Below are positions 37,595 to 47,040 of a DNA stretch of 59,031 nucleotides, piece by piece. The stretch covers positions 1 to 59,031 of the forward strand of contig NZ_LIQT01000157.1 in the NCBI RefSeq assembly GCF_001418415.1, given 5' to 3'. Positions within the stretch are counted from its first letter, which is position 1. Each line of letters opens with the position of its first letter. Both the position numbers and the translations under genes were made by a program. The notes under the pieces are model-generated. The model ran no database searches. It was not told the DNA's origin and saw only the letters and a program-made list of their open reading frames with translations. The DNA is from Streptomyces hirsutus. Its GTDB lineage: Bacteria > Actinomycetota > Actinomycetes > Streptomycetales > Streptomycetaceae.

Positions 37595-38632
37595 GTGCGA
37601 GCCACCTTCTTGTACGAAGCCGGCGATGTCCGCGTCCAGGACGCCCCCGACCCGGTCATCGAGCAGCCCACCGACGCGATCGTCCGCGTCCTGCGTTCCT
37701 GCGTGTGCGGCAGCGACCTGCACCCGTACCACTCCCTGACGGCCGCCGACGGCCCGGTGCCGATGGGCCACGAGTTCCTCGGCACCGTCGAGGAGACCGG
37801 ATCCGAGGTCTCCGGCCTCCAGCGCGGCGACCTGGTCGTGGCGCCCTTCGCCTTCGCCGACAACACCTGCGAGTTCTGCCGCGCCGGCCTGCACACCTCC
37901 TGCCCCGACGGCGGCTTCTTCGCCGCCGCCGGCGTCGGCGGCGCCCAGGCCGAGGCCATCCGTGTCCCCCAGGCACAAGGCACCCTGGTCAAGCTCCCGA
38001 ACGACGTGGACGAGGCACTCCTGCCCTCCCTGCTCACCCTCGCCGACGTCTACGGCACCGGCTACCACGCCGCTCACCAGGCCCAGGTCAAGCCCGGCGA
38101 CTCCGTCACCGTCATCGGCGACGGCGCCGTCGGCCTGCTCGCCGTGCTCTCCGCCGGACAGCTCGGCGCCGAGCGCATCATCCTCATGGGACGCCACGAG
38201 GAACGTACCGACCTCGGCCGGTACTTCGGCGCCACCGACGTCATCGCCGAACGCGGCGACGAGGGCATCGCCAGGGTCCGCGACCTCACCGGCGGCCACG
38301 GCACCCGCGCCGTCCTGGAAGCCGTCGGCCACATGCCCGCCTACGAGATGGCCATCGGAGCCGTCCGCCCCGGCGGCGTCATCAGCCGCGTCGGCGTCCC
38401 CCAGTACGAGGACGCCCCCGTCGGCTTCGGGAGCCTCTTCGGCCCGAACGTCACCCTCACCGGCGGCCCGGCTCCCGTCCGCGCCTACATCGAGAAGCTG
38501 CTGCCCGCCGTCCTGGACGGCACCCGCGACCCTGGCCGCGTCTTCGACCGCACCCTCACTCTGGAGCAGACCCCTGACGGCTACCGCGCCATGGACCGGC
38601 GCGAAGCCCTCAAGGTTCTCCTCGCCCCGTGA
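37595..38632 (+). CDS. Zinc-dependent alcohol dehydrogenase family protein
   Basis: 345 residues from GTG 37595 with GGAGG upstream. The catalytic-zinc Cys is in SCVCGSDLHPY, with His-Glu in GHEFLGTV. The structural-zinc lobe CEFCRAGLHTSC keeps three of four cysteines. The Rossmann motif VTVIGDGAVGLLAVLSAGQLGA binds NAD(P). It belongs to the medium-chain dehydrogenase superfamily and oxidises an alcohol or reduces an aldehyde of unknown identity. It is the last gene of the cassette E1 operon. Confidence 0.92.
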   Translation: MRATFLYEAGDVRVQDAPDPVIEQPTDAIVRVLRSCVCGSDLHPYHSLTAADGPVPMGHEFLGTVEETGSEVSGLQRGDLVVAPFAFADNTCEFCRAGLHTSCPDGGFFAAAGVGGAQAEAIRVPQAQGTLVKLPNDVDEALLPSLLTLADVYGTGYHAAHQAQVKPGDSVTVIGDGAVGLLAVLSAGQLGAERIILMGRHEERTDLGRYFGATDVIAERGDEGIARVRDLTGGHGTRAVLEAVGHMPAYEMAIGAVRPGGVISRVGVPQYEDAPVGFGSLFGPNVTLTGGPAPVRAYIEKLLPAVLDGTRDPGRVFDRTLTLEQTPDGYRAMDRREALKVLLAP

Positions 38633-38970
38633 CACCCGGAGCGGCGCGGCGACGACAACGAAGTCACCGCGTGCACGATCAGCGCATGCACTCCCAAAAG
38701 CCTCCGCCGCCCCGGTCCGGAATTCCCGCGGGGACGCAGTACGTCGTGATCGCTGGCGGCTCCGGTGAGGCCGGGTGGCCCGGGGCGGCCCGGGGACCTC
38801 TCCTGCTGCCCAGCGATCGTGGCCAAGGCTCCGCCATGACGAGCATCCCGGGCTCCGCGGACACCGGCCCCCGGGCACCTTCACGATCCGTACTGCTCAG
38901 TGGGCTCGACGCTCACCCTCCCGGCGAAGACCGCCGCAGCATGCTCGCCACCCCTGCCCTCCTGGCTGAA
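38633..38970. other. No recognisable gene; right end of cassette E1
   Basis: About 340 bases with no family-like reading frame. A left-arm repeat pair like those of R3-R5 is expected here but I could not find a clear GAGCGTCA pair. Confidence 0.35.
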
Positions 38971-39242
38971 ACCGCAGGTCGGAGCAATGTGTCCGGCATG
39001 CCGCGCACTCCACGTCGTGCACCCACGGAAACAGGTCGATCCGACCAGCCCGAGATCGACAGGAGCAGGAGAAGCTGCAGGTCAGGAGCCCTTTGCGGCA
39101 GGCTCCAGGATCGCCACGCACTCCACGTGGTGCGTCATCGGAAACATGTCACCCTGGACGCAAGCGGGAAAACAGCAGGTCAGAGATGCTTTTGGGGCCC
39201 GAGTGAGGGCCGTCGGGCGCCCGGAGCGTCAAACGAGCGTCA
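38971..39242 (-). repeat. Composite att-like repeat R2
   Basis: A CGCAGGTC element (38973) and a degenerate core-like copy (39003-39039) lead into the core at 39087-39152, whose minus strand reads FPMTHHVECVAILEPAAKGS plus stop with a CAGGTCAG motif abutting the stop. Another CAGGTCAG follows at 39177, then the right-arm pair GAGCGTCA at 39224 and 39235 (11-base pitch). It separates cassettes E1 and E2. Confidence 0.8.
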
Positions 39243-39807
39243 CGGCCCTACATCGGTTCGGCACCGGCGATCTGGCGCGTCACGACTCCCTGCGCAGCAC
39301 CTCCCCCGGTACGGAGCCTCACGTCGGTGGAGACGCGTCGGTGCGCACGAGAGGCCCGCCGTCGAAGGGGCAGTGTGATCGAAATCCACTGACGAGACCG
39401 CTCCGGGCCTGGAAGGCGTGTCCTGCCTGTTGCTCACCGCCCGGGACGGAGCAACCTACTTTGATCCTCCTGGACACGAACATGCCGCTCAGGGCCGGGC
39501 GAGCCGTGAATTGCATACCTGACCTCGACCTTCGCCTCCGATGATCGGCCTATCCGACCCAGAAGGGCTGTGGCAATTCCTCGGGGAGAACGCTCGCGCT
39601 GCCACCCTCTACATAACCCTGATGCGTCTCCACCCGGGACACGGTGTCGAGGTCTGGCGCGCATAAGGTCGGTGTGTGCCGCAAACGGCTGGGCCTGCCG
39701 TGCGCGGTCAGCACGATCCGCGCCCCTTCCGCCTGACGCCCTCCGCGCCCCTTGGAAGGTGCCGGGAGGCGGTCGGCTTGGTCAGGCCTGCCGCCTCCCG
39801 TGGGGAT
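39243..39807. other. No recognisable gene; left end of cassette E2
   Basis: About 560 bases without a reading frame that I can assign. Probably degraded cargo. Confidence 0.3.
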
Positions 39808-40268
39808 TCAGGAGACGCGCTTCATCACGCTCCGACCGCCGGTCCCGACGACTGACGGTGGACCGACCTGACCAGTCCGTCGGCCAGGTACGAGGTGGAG
39901 TCCGGCTGTGGAGTTGGAGGCCGTCGTCCACAGGTCGGGGACTCCGTCGCTGTGGGAGTCTCCTGTCGCGGTGATCAGCGGGCGGGCGGCAGTTGTCCAA
40001 CCGGTGGCGTACGCGGTGCGGTTGGCCATGGTTCCCGCGGGAGGCTGGTTCGGTGCCAGCGGTGTCGGGAGTGCCGTCTCCGTCAGCGTCACCACTGCTG
40101 CGGCCGTGGTACGTCCAGAGTTCCCGTGGAGGTGTCCCGGGCGATGAGGTCAGTGAATCCGTCACCGTCGATGTTCCCGGACGAGGCGATCTGCATCCGG
40201 GACCGGCCGCCGGTGCCGATGAGGTACCCGGACTGGAGCGTGTTGCCGAACCATGCCGAACCATCTGG
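39808..40268 (-). pseudogene. Broken FG-GAP/VCBS repeat protein fragment
   Basis: Two minus-strand frames carry FG-GAP blades: GNIDGDGFTDLIARDTSTGTL (about 40140-40200) and ITATGDSHSDGVPDLWTT (about 39920-39980). They belong to one ancestral secreted beta-propeller protein, interrupted by frameshifts and lacking its N-terminus. Confidence 0.6.
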
Positions 40269-40269
40269 G

Positions 40270-40432
40270 CAGGGACCTGAACCAGTCCGGGAATCGGTGG
40301 AGGCTCTATGCGTTGACTCCAGCTGCCGGTTGGGGGCTGGTGTTGAACGTAGTGGTTGGTCTCGTGCTCGTGGGGTGGGATGTCGCCGATCGCTGTGTGG
40401 AAGTGCTGGTTGTCGAACCGGTCGACCCTCCC
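40270..40432 (-). pseudogene. IS3-family transposase C-terminal remnant
   Basis: The minus frame reads RFDNQHFHTAIGDIPPHEHE then TNHYVQ, matching the end of IS3 OrfB integrases (N-R-R-x-H-x-x-I-G-x-x-P-P-x-E-x-E). Only about 50 residues remain, directly joined to the FG-GAP debris. Confidence 0.65.
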
Positions 40433-40536
40433 CCAGCCTTCGGCCGGGGGCGCTCCCGCCGCGGTGGCGAGTTCGCCACGGCTGCGGGACCCGCCACGAG
40501 GACGGAGCCCGCAGCCGGTTGTTCGCCGGACAGAGG

Positions 40537-41262
40537 TCAGCCGCTGACCGTGATGTTCGAGCTTCCGCTGCTCTGGTAACCCTCGGTGGCCATGATCATG
40601 TAGTACCTGAACTGGCCCATGTTCATGCCCGCGCGCGCCCAGGCGTCGAAGTGGTTGCCAGTGGTGATGGTGCCGGAGCCGCTGGTCACCTTCGACTGCC
40701 GGACGCTCCAGTACTGGTCGAAGGTGCGGGTGCCCTCGACGGACGGGGCGTTGTACCGCGTCGTCTTGTAGATGTCGTACGTGCCGCCGTCGCTGTAGAC
40801 GGTGCCCCTGTACTCGCCGGTGGGCCGGTAGCTGCCCCAGTTGTCGACGATGTAGTACTCCACCAGGGGGTTCGACGTCCAGCCGTAGAGGCAACCGTAG
40901 CCGTTGCCCGACGGGTTGAAGTAGCCGGTGTAGCGGACCGTCCTGCGCCCGCCGGTGTTCCAGCCCTTGCCGGCGACGAAGTTGCCGCAGTTGGTCCACC
41001 GGGTGCTGTAACTGCCGCCGCCGTTGAGCGTCATGGAGACGGAGCCGCCGCCGTCGGTCCAGAACGAGTAGTACATGCCGTCGTAGCCGGTCTGGTTGGT
41101 GGTGATGGTGGTGGCGGCGTGGGCGGTGCCGGGCAGCAGCAGTCCGGACGCGGTGGCGAGCGCGACGGTGCCGGCGCCGCCGAGGAAGCCTCGTCGGCTC
41201 AAGCCGCTGAAGGGAGCGGGGTTCTGCTGGATCTGGTCCTGCTGCGTGCCGTCCTGCTGCAT
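40537..41262 (-). CDS. Secreted GH11 endo-1,4-beta-xylanase (Tat substrate)
   Basis: 241 residues from ATG 41262, with GGGAGGA upstream. The N-terminus is a Tat signal ([10 protein letters not shown], hydrophobic [10 protein letters not shown], cleavage after AHA). The mature part is a glycoside hydrolase family 11 jelly roll: [14 protein letters not shown], the nucleophile Glu in [16 protein letters not shown], and the acid/base Glu in [16 protein letters not shown]. It hydrolyses xylan outside the cell. There is no carbohydrate-binding module, so it is a minimal enzyme. It is the only intact gene I see in cassette E2. Confidence 0.95.
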   Translation of the reverse strand: MQQDGTQQDQIQQNPAPFSGLSRRGFLGGAGTVALATASGLLLPGTAHAATTITTNQTGYDGMYYSFWTDGGGSVSMTLNGGGSYSTRWTNCGNFVAGKGWNTGGRRTVRYTGYFNPSGNGYGCLYGWTSNPLVEYYIVDNWGSYRPTGEYRGTVYSDGGTYDIYKTTRYNAPSVEGTRTFDQYWSVRQSKVTSGSGTITTGNHFDAWARAGMNMGQFRYYMIMATEGYQSSGSSNITVSG

Positions 41263-41818
41263 GCGTCCTCCCGATGAAGGCTGGTGGGGGGGCGGGCGGC
41301 TTCTGCTGCCCGCGGCCTTGCATGGAACACGGCGGGGGTCGCCCGTCGTCGTGCCGCAACGACCGACCGCCATCCCCGGCCACATGACGCGAGGGGAACG
41401 ACGTTCTCCTGTCGTTCGGTGGCCACAGTTTTCGCAAAACGCCATGATCCTGTCAACAGTTTCGACAGCCTTTCGGAAATATTTCTTTGACAGAAGAGGT
41501 CTTGGCGAGTACGTCTTCGCTGGTCAAGCTAACTCTCACGCGAACTGCTGTGAGGGATGGAGTGAGATAAGGAAGAGACGTAACGCAAGCATGTGCGCGA
41601 CCTTCGAAACTTTCGAACGAGCGTGGATGCGACTGCGGCGGCCCCGCTGGGAACGACTACGCGCGAACGGCCTGGCCTGGGCCACCACGTACGACGCGGC
41701 GAAACCCGCGACCGTCGCCCATGTCGAGGTGCGGTGCCGCGCGCGGACCGCGGACTGAATCGAGGTACCGGCATCCGGCAGACCAGCAGCACCCATCCAC
41801 CTGATGCCCGATCAGGTC
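41263..41818. other. Xylanase upstream region
   Basis: About 555 bases without an assignable gene. It holds CGAAA direct repeats near 41459-41477 and the palindrome at 41603-41617, probably control elements of the xylanase gene. Confidence 0.4.
41603..41617. promoter_or_regulatory. TTCGAAACTTTCGAA palindrome upstream of xylanase
   Basis: A perfect 15-base palindrome with 7-base arms and a C centre. CGAA-N-TTCG-type elements act as operators of xylan/cellulose-utilisation genes in Streptomyces. It is about 340 bases from the xylanase start, far for a classical operator. Confidence 0.45.
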
Positions 41819-42176
41819 GAGCGTCACATGAGCGTCGAGGCGATGTACTCCCGTCCATGCGGAATCGGGGCCTTGCATCCGTGATCCCACACACAAGCCT
41901 GGGAAACAGCAGATCGGCAGCACTGTCCGACACCTCGACACAGTCCACGTCACGCGCCCGCGGAAACAGGTCGGGGCCACCGCCCGAAGCTAGCAGGAAC
42001 AGAAGAAACAGCAGATCATAAGCCCTTTGCGGCAGGCTCCAGGATCGCCACGCACTCCACGTGCGACGTCATCGGAAAGACGTCACAGCGTGCGCTGCAA
42101 CGAAAACCGCAGGTCATGACCATTCTTCGACCCTCACTTCCCACGATTCAAGGCTCGGAGCGTCAAACGAGCGTCA
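41819..42176 (-). repeat. Composite att-like repeat R3
   Basis: Left-arm pair GAGCGTCA (41819) and GAGCGTCG (41830), 11 bases apart; a degenerate unit ending CGGAAACAGGTCG (about 41961); core at 42021-42085 whose minus strand reads FPMTSHVECVAILEPAAKGL plus stop; CGCAGGTCA near 42109; right-arm pair GAGCGTCA at 42158 and 42169. It separates cassettes E2 and E3. Confidence 0.85.
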
Positions 42177-42275
42177 TGCCTCCCGCGCATTGATCCTCCG
42201 CTCACGGCGCGGTACCGACAGGACTGCCTCTTTCCCCGAGATCCCGGCCGGACCGCCGGCCGTGGTGCGCGGCGA

Positions 42276-45116
42276 TCATGCCCCGCCCCTCGCGTCGATG
42301 TCTCGACCCGCCTCTCTGTCAGCGGTCATGGCATCGACCACATGCCTCAGTTGGGAGCGCACGGTGATGCCCAGCTTGGGAAACGCCCGGTAGAGGTGCG
42401 AGCTGACGGTACGCGGGGACAGATACAGCTTCTCGGCCACCTCACGGTTGGTCAGTCCGAGCGCCGCCAGCCGCACGATCTGCTGCTGCTGCGGGGTGAG
42501 GCCGGCGAAGGCGTCCGGTTTCGTGGTGCCGCTCTGGGCACCGGCGGCCCTGAGTTCGGACTGGGCCCGCGCCACCCAGGGCTGCGCGGCCAGCCGCCGG
42601 AAGACGGCCTCGGCGTCGACCAGTGGCGGACGGGCATCGGAGATACGGCGGCGGCGGCGCAGCCACTCCCCGTACGCGAGCAGCGCCTGGCCACGCTCGA
42701 AAGGCCGGCGGGCGAGCGCGGGAGTCTCCAGAGCCGCCGTGAAGTGGTGCTCGGCCTCCTCGGCGGGGGCGAGCGCCGCCCGGCTCAGACGGACCAGCGC
42801 GGCCCTGCGCGGCGCCAGCGCGCCCGCGTCCGCCAGGGACCGCTCGACTCCGTCCACGATCCGGGTGGCCTCCTCGCGACGGCCGACCCGGGCCGCGGCA
42901 GCCGCCAGCTCGGGCAACGCCGGGTAGGAGAGGTGGTAGTGCGTGGGGTTGCCCCGGTCGTCGAAGAGCACACGGTAGTGCTGGTGGGCGGTCTCGTGAT
43001 CGCCTTCCACGGTGGCGGCGGTGCCCAGCGCGCGGTGGGCGAGAACGAGGACAGAACGGCTCTCCCGCGGGTCGACGAGCGAGAGGGCGTACCGCGCCCG
43101 GGCGTGTGCCCTGGCCACGTCACCGCGCAGCGCGCACAGCAGCGCCTCCGTCGCGGCGGCACAGGCCGCGGCATGATCGAGACCGACCGACGACGCGACG
43201 GCCGCGAGTTCGGCGCAGGCCGTCTGCGCACGGGCCCACCGGCCCTGTTCCAGATAGGCGAGGGCGGCTACCCCGCCGAGGCCGTCCGGCAGCGGTCCCT
43301 GCGAGGTCCACGAGGCAAGCGCCGCGTCGTACGTACGCGCGGCCAATTCCGTCTCGTCCAGCAGCCAGGCCGCGGCGGCGAGCAGGATCAGCGTCTGCGG
43401 TTCCTCTCGCGCGACCGCGGCCAGGGCGGGCAGCCGCAGGGCGAAGCGCGCGTCGGCGGCGTCCGGATGCGCGACGACCCCGGCCCAGCCCGCCAGGAGC
43501 GTCTCCCGCTCTCCGAGCCGGTGGCCGGGGGGCGCCGAGGCCAGGGGCAGCAGGCGTTCGATCTCGTACAACTGGGCCGCGTCACCGGAGTAGAAGCGCA
43601 CCACAGCGGCGGCGGCCAGGGCCTCCAACGCCGCTGCGGGATCGGTGTCGGCCAGGGCGGCGGCGGGGCGCATCAGTTGTCCGAAGGCGGCGTTGTGCGA
43701 GCTGGTCAGCGTCATGATCCGGCCGACCTGAAGGGCGGCGAGGGCCGCGGCCGTCGGGTCGTCGGTGCCGGCGCGGGTGCGTGCGGCCAGCCGTTCGACG
43801 GAGTCGAGCCTGCCGGTCAGGACCGCCGCACTGGTCGCGGCGGCCAGCAGCCGGGTGCTCTCGTCCCGGTCGGGGTGCAGGTCCGCGGCCCGTTCCAGCA
43901 TGTGGGCGGCAGCCGCGTAGCCGCTGCGGTGACGTGCCCGGTTCGCGCTGCCTTCAAGTTGGGCCGAGACCGCCGCGCTCAGCCCGGAGGTAGCGGCGGC
44001 AAGGTGCCAGGCGTGCCGGTCGGGATCCTGGTCGCCGAACAGCTCGGCCAGCCCCAGGTGCGCCGCGCGCCGCTCCTCGGCGGGGGCCGTGTGGTAGATC
44101 GCGAGGCGGGAGAGCGGGTGATCGCAGCGCAGTCGTCCCCCGCTTCGCCGGACGAGTCCGGCCTCCTCGGCGGGCGCCCACACCGGATCGCCGATGTCGG
44201 GAAGCCAGGACAGCACGGTGTGCGACGGGTCCTCGTTGTCGACGGTGGCCAGGCGCACCACCGCGCGGCGCGTCTCGGCGGGCAGTGCGGCCAGACGGTC
44301 GGCGTAGACCCGCCCCAGCCGTTCGGTGACCGGAAGCGGGCCGTAGATCGTGCGGGACGTGCTGTCGTGGTCGCCGGCGGCCCGGGCCAGTTCCACCAGG
44401 GCGAGGGGGTTGCCCTCGGCCTGGTCGAGGATGGACGCCCGGGTGAGTCCGGCGGGCACCCGCGGTTGGAGGTCCAGCAGCCGTTCCGCCGCGCCGCGGT
44501 CGAGGGGCTCCAGGGTGAGGGTCGGTTCCTGAACGGCGAGCCCGCGCAACGTGGGGTCCCTGGTGGCGACCAGCAGCGTCACCGGTTCGCCGGCCAGACG
44601 CCGGGCGACGAAGGAGAGAGCGTCCAGCGAGGCGCGGTCGGCCCACTGGGCGTCGTCCACGACCACCAGCAGCGGGCGCTCGGCGGCGAGGTCCGACAGC
44701 ATGGTGAGGACCGCTGTCCCGATGAGCATCGGGTCCGGCGCCTCGCTTCGCTCCGCCACTCCGAAAGCGACGTGCAGCGCCCCGCGCTGCCTGAGGGGCA
44801 GGGCGTCGATCCGCCCGCGGACCGGACGTAGCAGCTGGTGCAGCCCCGAGAACGCCAGGTGGGTCTCGGACTGGCTGCTGTCGGCCTTGAGTACCCGGCC
44901 GCCGTCCGCGGCGAAGCGCGCCACGACCGCCTCCACCAGGGTGGTCTTGCCCGCTCCGAACCCTCCCACCACGGTCAGCAGAGCGTGCACCGGCCTCGTC
45001 ACGGGCTCCGCCGCACGCGGCGCGGTCACCGCTGCGACCAGCCTGTCCAACTCGGCTCCCCTGACCACGGCGGTGCCGCTGCGGCCGCAGGCGGTTGTCA
45101 CTGTGTACTCGTCCAC
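42276..45116 (-). CDS. LAL-type LuxR family transcriptional regulator
   Basis: 946 residues from GTG 45116 with GGAG upstream. An N-terminal AAA/STAND ATPase has Walker A GGFGAGKTTL and Walker B LLVVVDDAQWAD. A long TPR-like helical middle follows, then a C-terminal LuxR helix-turn-helix with LTPQQQQIVRLAALGLTNRE and LYLSPRTVSSHLYRAFPKLG. Such large regulators activate adjacent metabolic genes in response to small molecules. It is divergent from the MBL-hydrolase/SRPBCC/carboxylesterase genes of the same cassette (E3), the likely targets. Confidence 0.93.
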   Translation of the reverse strand: MDEYTVTTACGRSGTAVVRGAELDRLVAAVTAPRAAEPVTRPVHALLTVVGGFGAGKTTLVEAVVARFAADGGRVLKADSSQSETHLAFSGLHQLLRPVRGRIDALPLRQRGALHVAFGVAERSEAPDPMLIGTAVLTMLSDLAAERPLLVVVDDAQWADRASLDALSFVARRLAGEPVTLLVATRDPTLRGLAVQEPTLTLEPLDRGAAERLLDLQPRVPAGLTRASILDQAEGNPLALVELARAAGDHDSTSRTIYGPLPVTERLGRVYADRLAALPAETRRAVVRLATVDNEDPSHTVLSWLPDIGDPVWAPAEEAGLVRRSGGRLRCDHPLSRLAIYHTAPAEERRAAHLGLAELFGDQDPDRHAWHLAAATSGLSAAVSAQLEGSANRARHRSGYAAAAHMLERAADLHPDRDESTRLLAAATSAAVLTGRLDSVERLAARTRAGTDDPTAAALAALQVGRIMTLTSSHNAAFGQLMRPAAALADTDPAAALEALAAAAVVRFYSGDAAQLYEIERLLPLASAPPGHRLGERETLLAGWAGVVAHPDAADARFALRLPALAAVAREEPQTLILLAAAAWLLDETELAARTYDAALASWTSQGPLPDGLGGVAALAYLEQGRWARAQTACAELAAVASSVGLDHAAACAAATEALLCALRGDVARAHARARYALSLVDPRESRSVLVLAHRALGTAATVEGDHETAHQHYRVLFDDRGNPTHYHLSYPALPELAAAAARVGRREEATRIVDGVERSLADAGALAPRRAALVRLSRAALAPAEEAEHHFTAALETPALARRPFERGQALLAYGEWLRRRRRISDARPPLVDAEAVFRRLAAQPWVARAQSELRAAGAQSGTTKPDAFAGLTPQQQQIVRLAALGLTNREVAEKLYLSPRTVSSHLYRAFPKLGITVRSQLRHVVDAMTADREAGRDIDARGGA

Positions 45117-45453
45117 CGGTTCTCCAGACGTGGCGGGATCTTCCAGGGCTCAACGCCTCCGATCACCGCATCCCGCGCATCGACGCTACCAGGGCGTTCT
45201 CGGTGTACCCCGGGTGCAGTCACATGACGGACGGCGCCTGCGGTCGGTGCCCCAAACCCTGCGGCCCGCCGTGGACATGAAACCCCATGCGGCCGGCCTA
45301 CTGCTCCCCACCGCCTCGCTCACCACGCGCCTGCCCGTCCGCACCGCGGACGGCCCCGGGCCCGCCCCCGGAGAAGTGCAGTCACGTGTCCGATACCCCC
45401 GAGGCACCGCATGCTCGCAGGCTGGAAGACGTCCGAACCTTCGAAGGAGAACA
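45117..45453. other. Divergent promoter region of cassette E3
   Basis: About 337 bases between the LuxR-type gene (-) and the MBL hydrolase gene (+). It should contain both promoters and the regulator's binding site. I could not single out an operator. Confidence 0.4.
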
Positions 45454-46401
45454 ATGTCCCCCCTTGCCTCCCCGTCCTCCGAGACCGGGACGCCGACGGT
45501 GAGCACCATCGAACTCGGTGATGTGCGGATCCACCGCGTCATGGAGTACTCCGACACCACTCCGATGACGACGGATGTCTTCTTCCCCGGCAGCAAGCCC
45601 GAGGAGTGGCAGCGGCACACCGAGATGCTGGCGCCCCACCACTGGGAGCCGGACACCGATCTCACCCGTGCCGCGACCCAGTCCTGGGTGCTGCGCAGCG
45701 AGGGCAGGATCATCCTGATCGACACCGGCGCGGGTAACGGCAAGTACCGCCCGCTGCAACCGATCTGGTCCTATCTGAACACCGACTACCTGGCGAATCT
45801 CGCCGCTGTCGGCGTGCGGCCCGAAGACGTCGACATCGTCGTCAACACCCACCTGCACGACGACCACGTCGGCTGGAACACCCGGCTCGAAGGCCGCGAC
45901 TGGGTCCCCACCTTCCCCAACGCGACCTACCTCATGCCGCAGCGTGACTTCGAGTACTGGAGGCCCGAGAACCTCCACAACACGGTATTCGGGCGGGGCA
46001 ACCAGAACGTCTACGAGGACAGCATCGACCCGGTCGTCGAGGCCGGTCTGGTGGAGACCTGGGACGAGTCGTACACCATCGACTCCCACCTCCGCCTCGA
46101 ACTGGCATCCGGCCACACCCCCGGCGCCTCGATCATCCACCTGGAGTCCGGGGGCGACCGCGCGATCTTCGCCGGCGACCTCCTGCACGGCGCGATCCAG
46201 GTGCACGAGCCGCACATCAACAGCTGCTTCGAAGAGGACGAGGACGGTGCTCGCGCCAGCCGTGCGCGCATGTTCGCGCACGCCGCGGACAACAACTCCC
46301 TCGTGTTCCCGGCGCACCTGCCCGGACACGGTGCCTTCGAAATGCGCCGCCGGGGTTCCGGCTTCGAGCTGACCAACTGGGCGCCGTTCTCCCGCACCTG
46401 A
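45454..46401 (+). CDS. MBL-fold metallo-hydrolase
   Basis: 315 residues from ATG 45454 with GAAGGAGA upstream. The zinc-binding motif H-x-H-x-D-H is present as NTHLHDDHVGW, preceded by IILIDTGAG and followed by the later His in ASGHTPGASIIHLE and Asp in IFAGDLLHG. These are features of lactonase-like metallo-beta-lactamase-fold hydrolases. The substrate is unknown; a lactone or ester is plausible given the downstream carboxylesterase. It is the first gene of a three-gene operon. Confidence 0.93.
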   Translation: MSPLASPSSETGTPTVSTIELGDVRIHRVMEYSDTTPMTTDVFFPGSKPEEWQRHTEMLAPHHWEPDTDLTRAATQSWVLRSEGRIILIDTGAGNGKYRPLQPIWSYLNTDYLANLAAVGVRPEDVDIVVNTHLHDDHVGWNTRLEGRDWVPTFPNATYLMPQRDFEYWRPENLHNTVFGRGNQNVYEDSIDPVVEAGLVETWDESYTIDSHLRLELASGHTPGASIIHLESGGDRAIFAGDLLHGAIQVHEPHINSCFEEDEDGARASRARMFAHAADNNSLVFPAHLPGHGAFEMRRRGSGFELTNWAPFSRT

Positions 46402-46433
46402 TCCGACCGCCCGTCCTTCAAGGAGGAACCCCC

Positions 46434-46952
46434 ATGTCCACCACGTTGCCCAGGAACCCGGAGAACACGACCGCGGTCCTCGACGTGTCCGGCTACCGCG
46501 TCACCCGACGAGCCTGGGTCGCGGCCGATCCAGGGCGGGCGTACGACCTGCTGAGCACCGTGTCGAACATCGGTCGATGGAGCCCCGACGCGATCCGCGC
46601 CCAGTACGAGGAAGGCGCCGGAGCATGGGCGGGAGCCTGGTTCCGGGGCCGTAACCGGCGCGAGGGCGCAGAGTGGGACAGCCGTTCGCAGGTGCAGGAG
46701 GCCGTGCGCGGGGCCGAGTTCACGTACACCGTCCTCGGTTCGGCGCCCGTGCCCGTCGTCCGCTGGCGCTGGACCTTCACCCCCGACGGGTCGGGGACCC
46801 TGCTCACCCAGACGTGGCAACTGCTCGAGGCGGACCCCGTCCTCGGCTCCACCTACACGGACCTCGACACCCTGCGGGACGTCACCGCCGGGAGCATGGA
46901 GGACACCCTCGTGGCACTGGCCCGCTGGGTCTTCGACAACCCGGCGGTCTGA
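46434..46952 (+). CDS. SRPBCC family protein
   Basis: 172 residues from ATG 46434, preceded by AAGGAGGA. The START/polyketide_cyc-like pattern is visible in WVAADPGRAYDLLSTVSNIGRWSPD, the GAWFRGRNR turn, strand-rich RWRWTFTPDGSGTLLTQTW, and a C-terminal helix. It probably binds a hydrophobic ligand. It is 32 bases after the MBL hydrolase stop and 88 bases before the carboxylesterase, in one operon. Confidence 0.87.
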   Translation: MSTTLPRNPENTTAVLDVSGYRVTRRAWVAADPGRAYDLLSTVSNIGRWSPDAIRAQYEEGAGAWAGAWFRGRNRREGAEWDSRSQVQEAVRGAEFTYTVLGSAPVPVVRWRWTFTPDGSGTLLTQTWQLLEADPVLGSTYTDLDTLRDVTAGSMEDTLVALARWVFDNPAV

Positions 46953-47040
46953 AACCGCACCGTCACGCACCCGGCAGCCTCCCCGGACAGCCGTACCGGA
47001 CTCACCGACTCACGACTCACTGGCCGACAAGGAGAGTCCG

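Noticed and set aside
41536..41796. LacI-type regulator fragment next to the xylanase
   Set aside because: The minus frame ATVAGFAASYVVAQARPFARS superficially resembles a LacI helix-turn-helix, but the spacing and key residues do not align.
42342..44831. 829-residue open frame on the plus strand
   Set aside because: Antisense shadow of the LuxR-family regulator gene.
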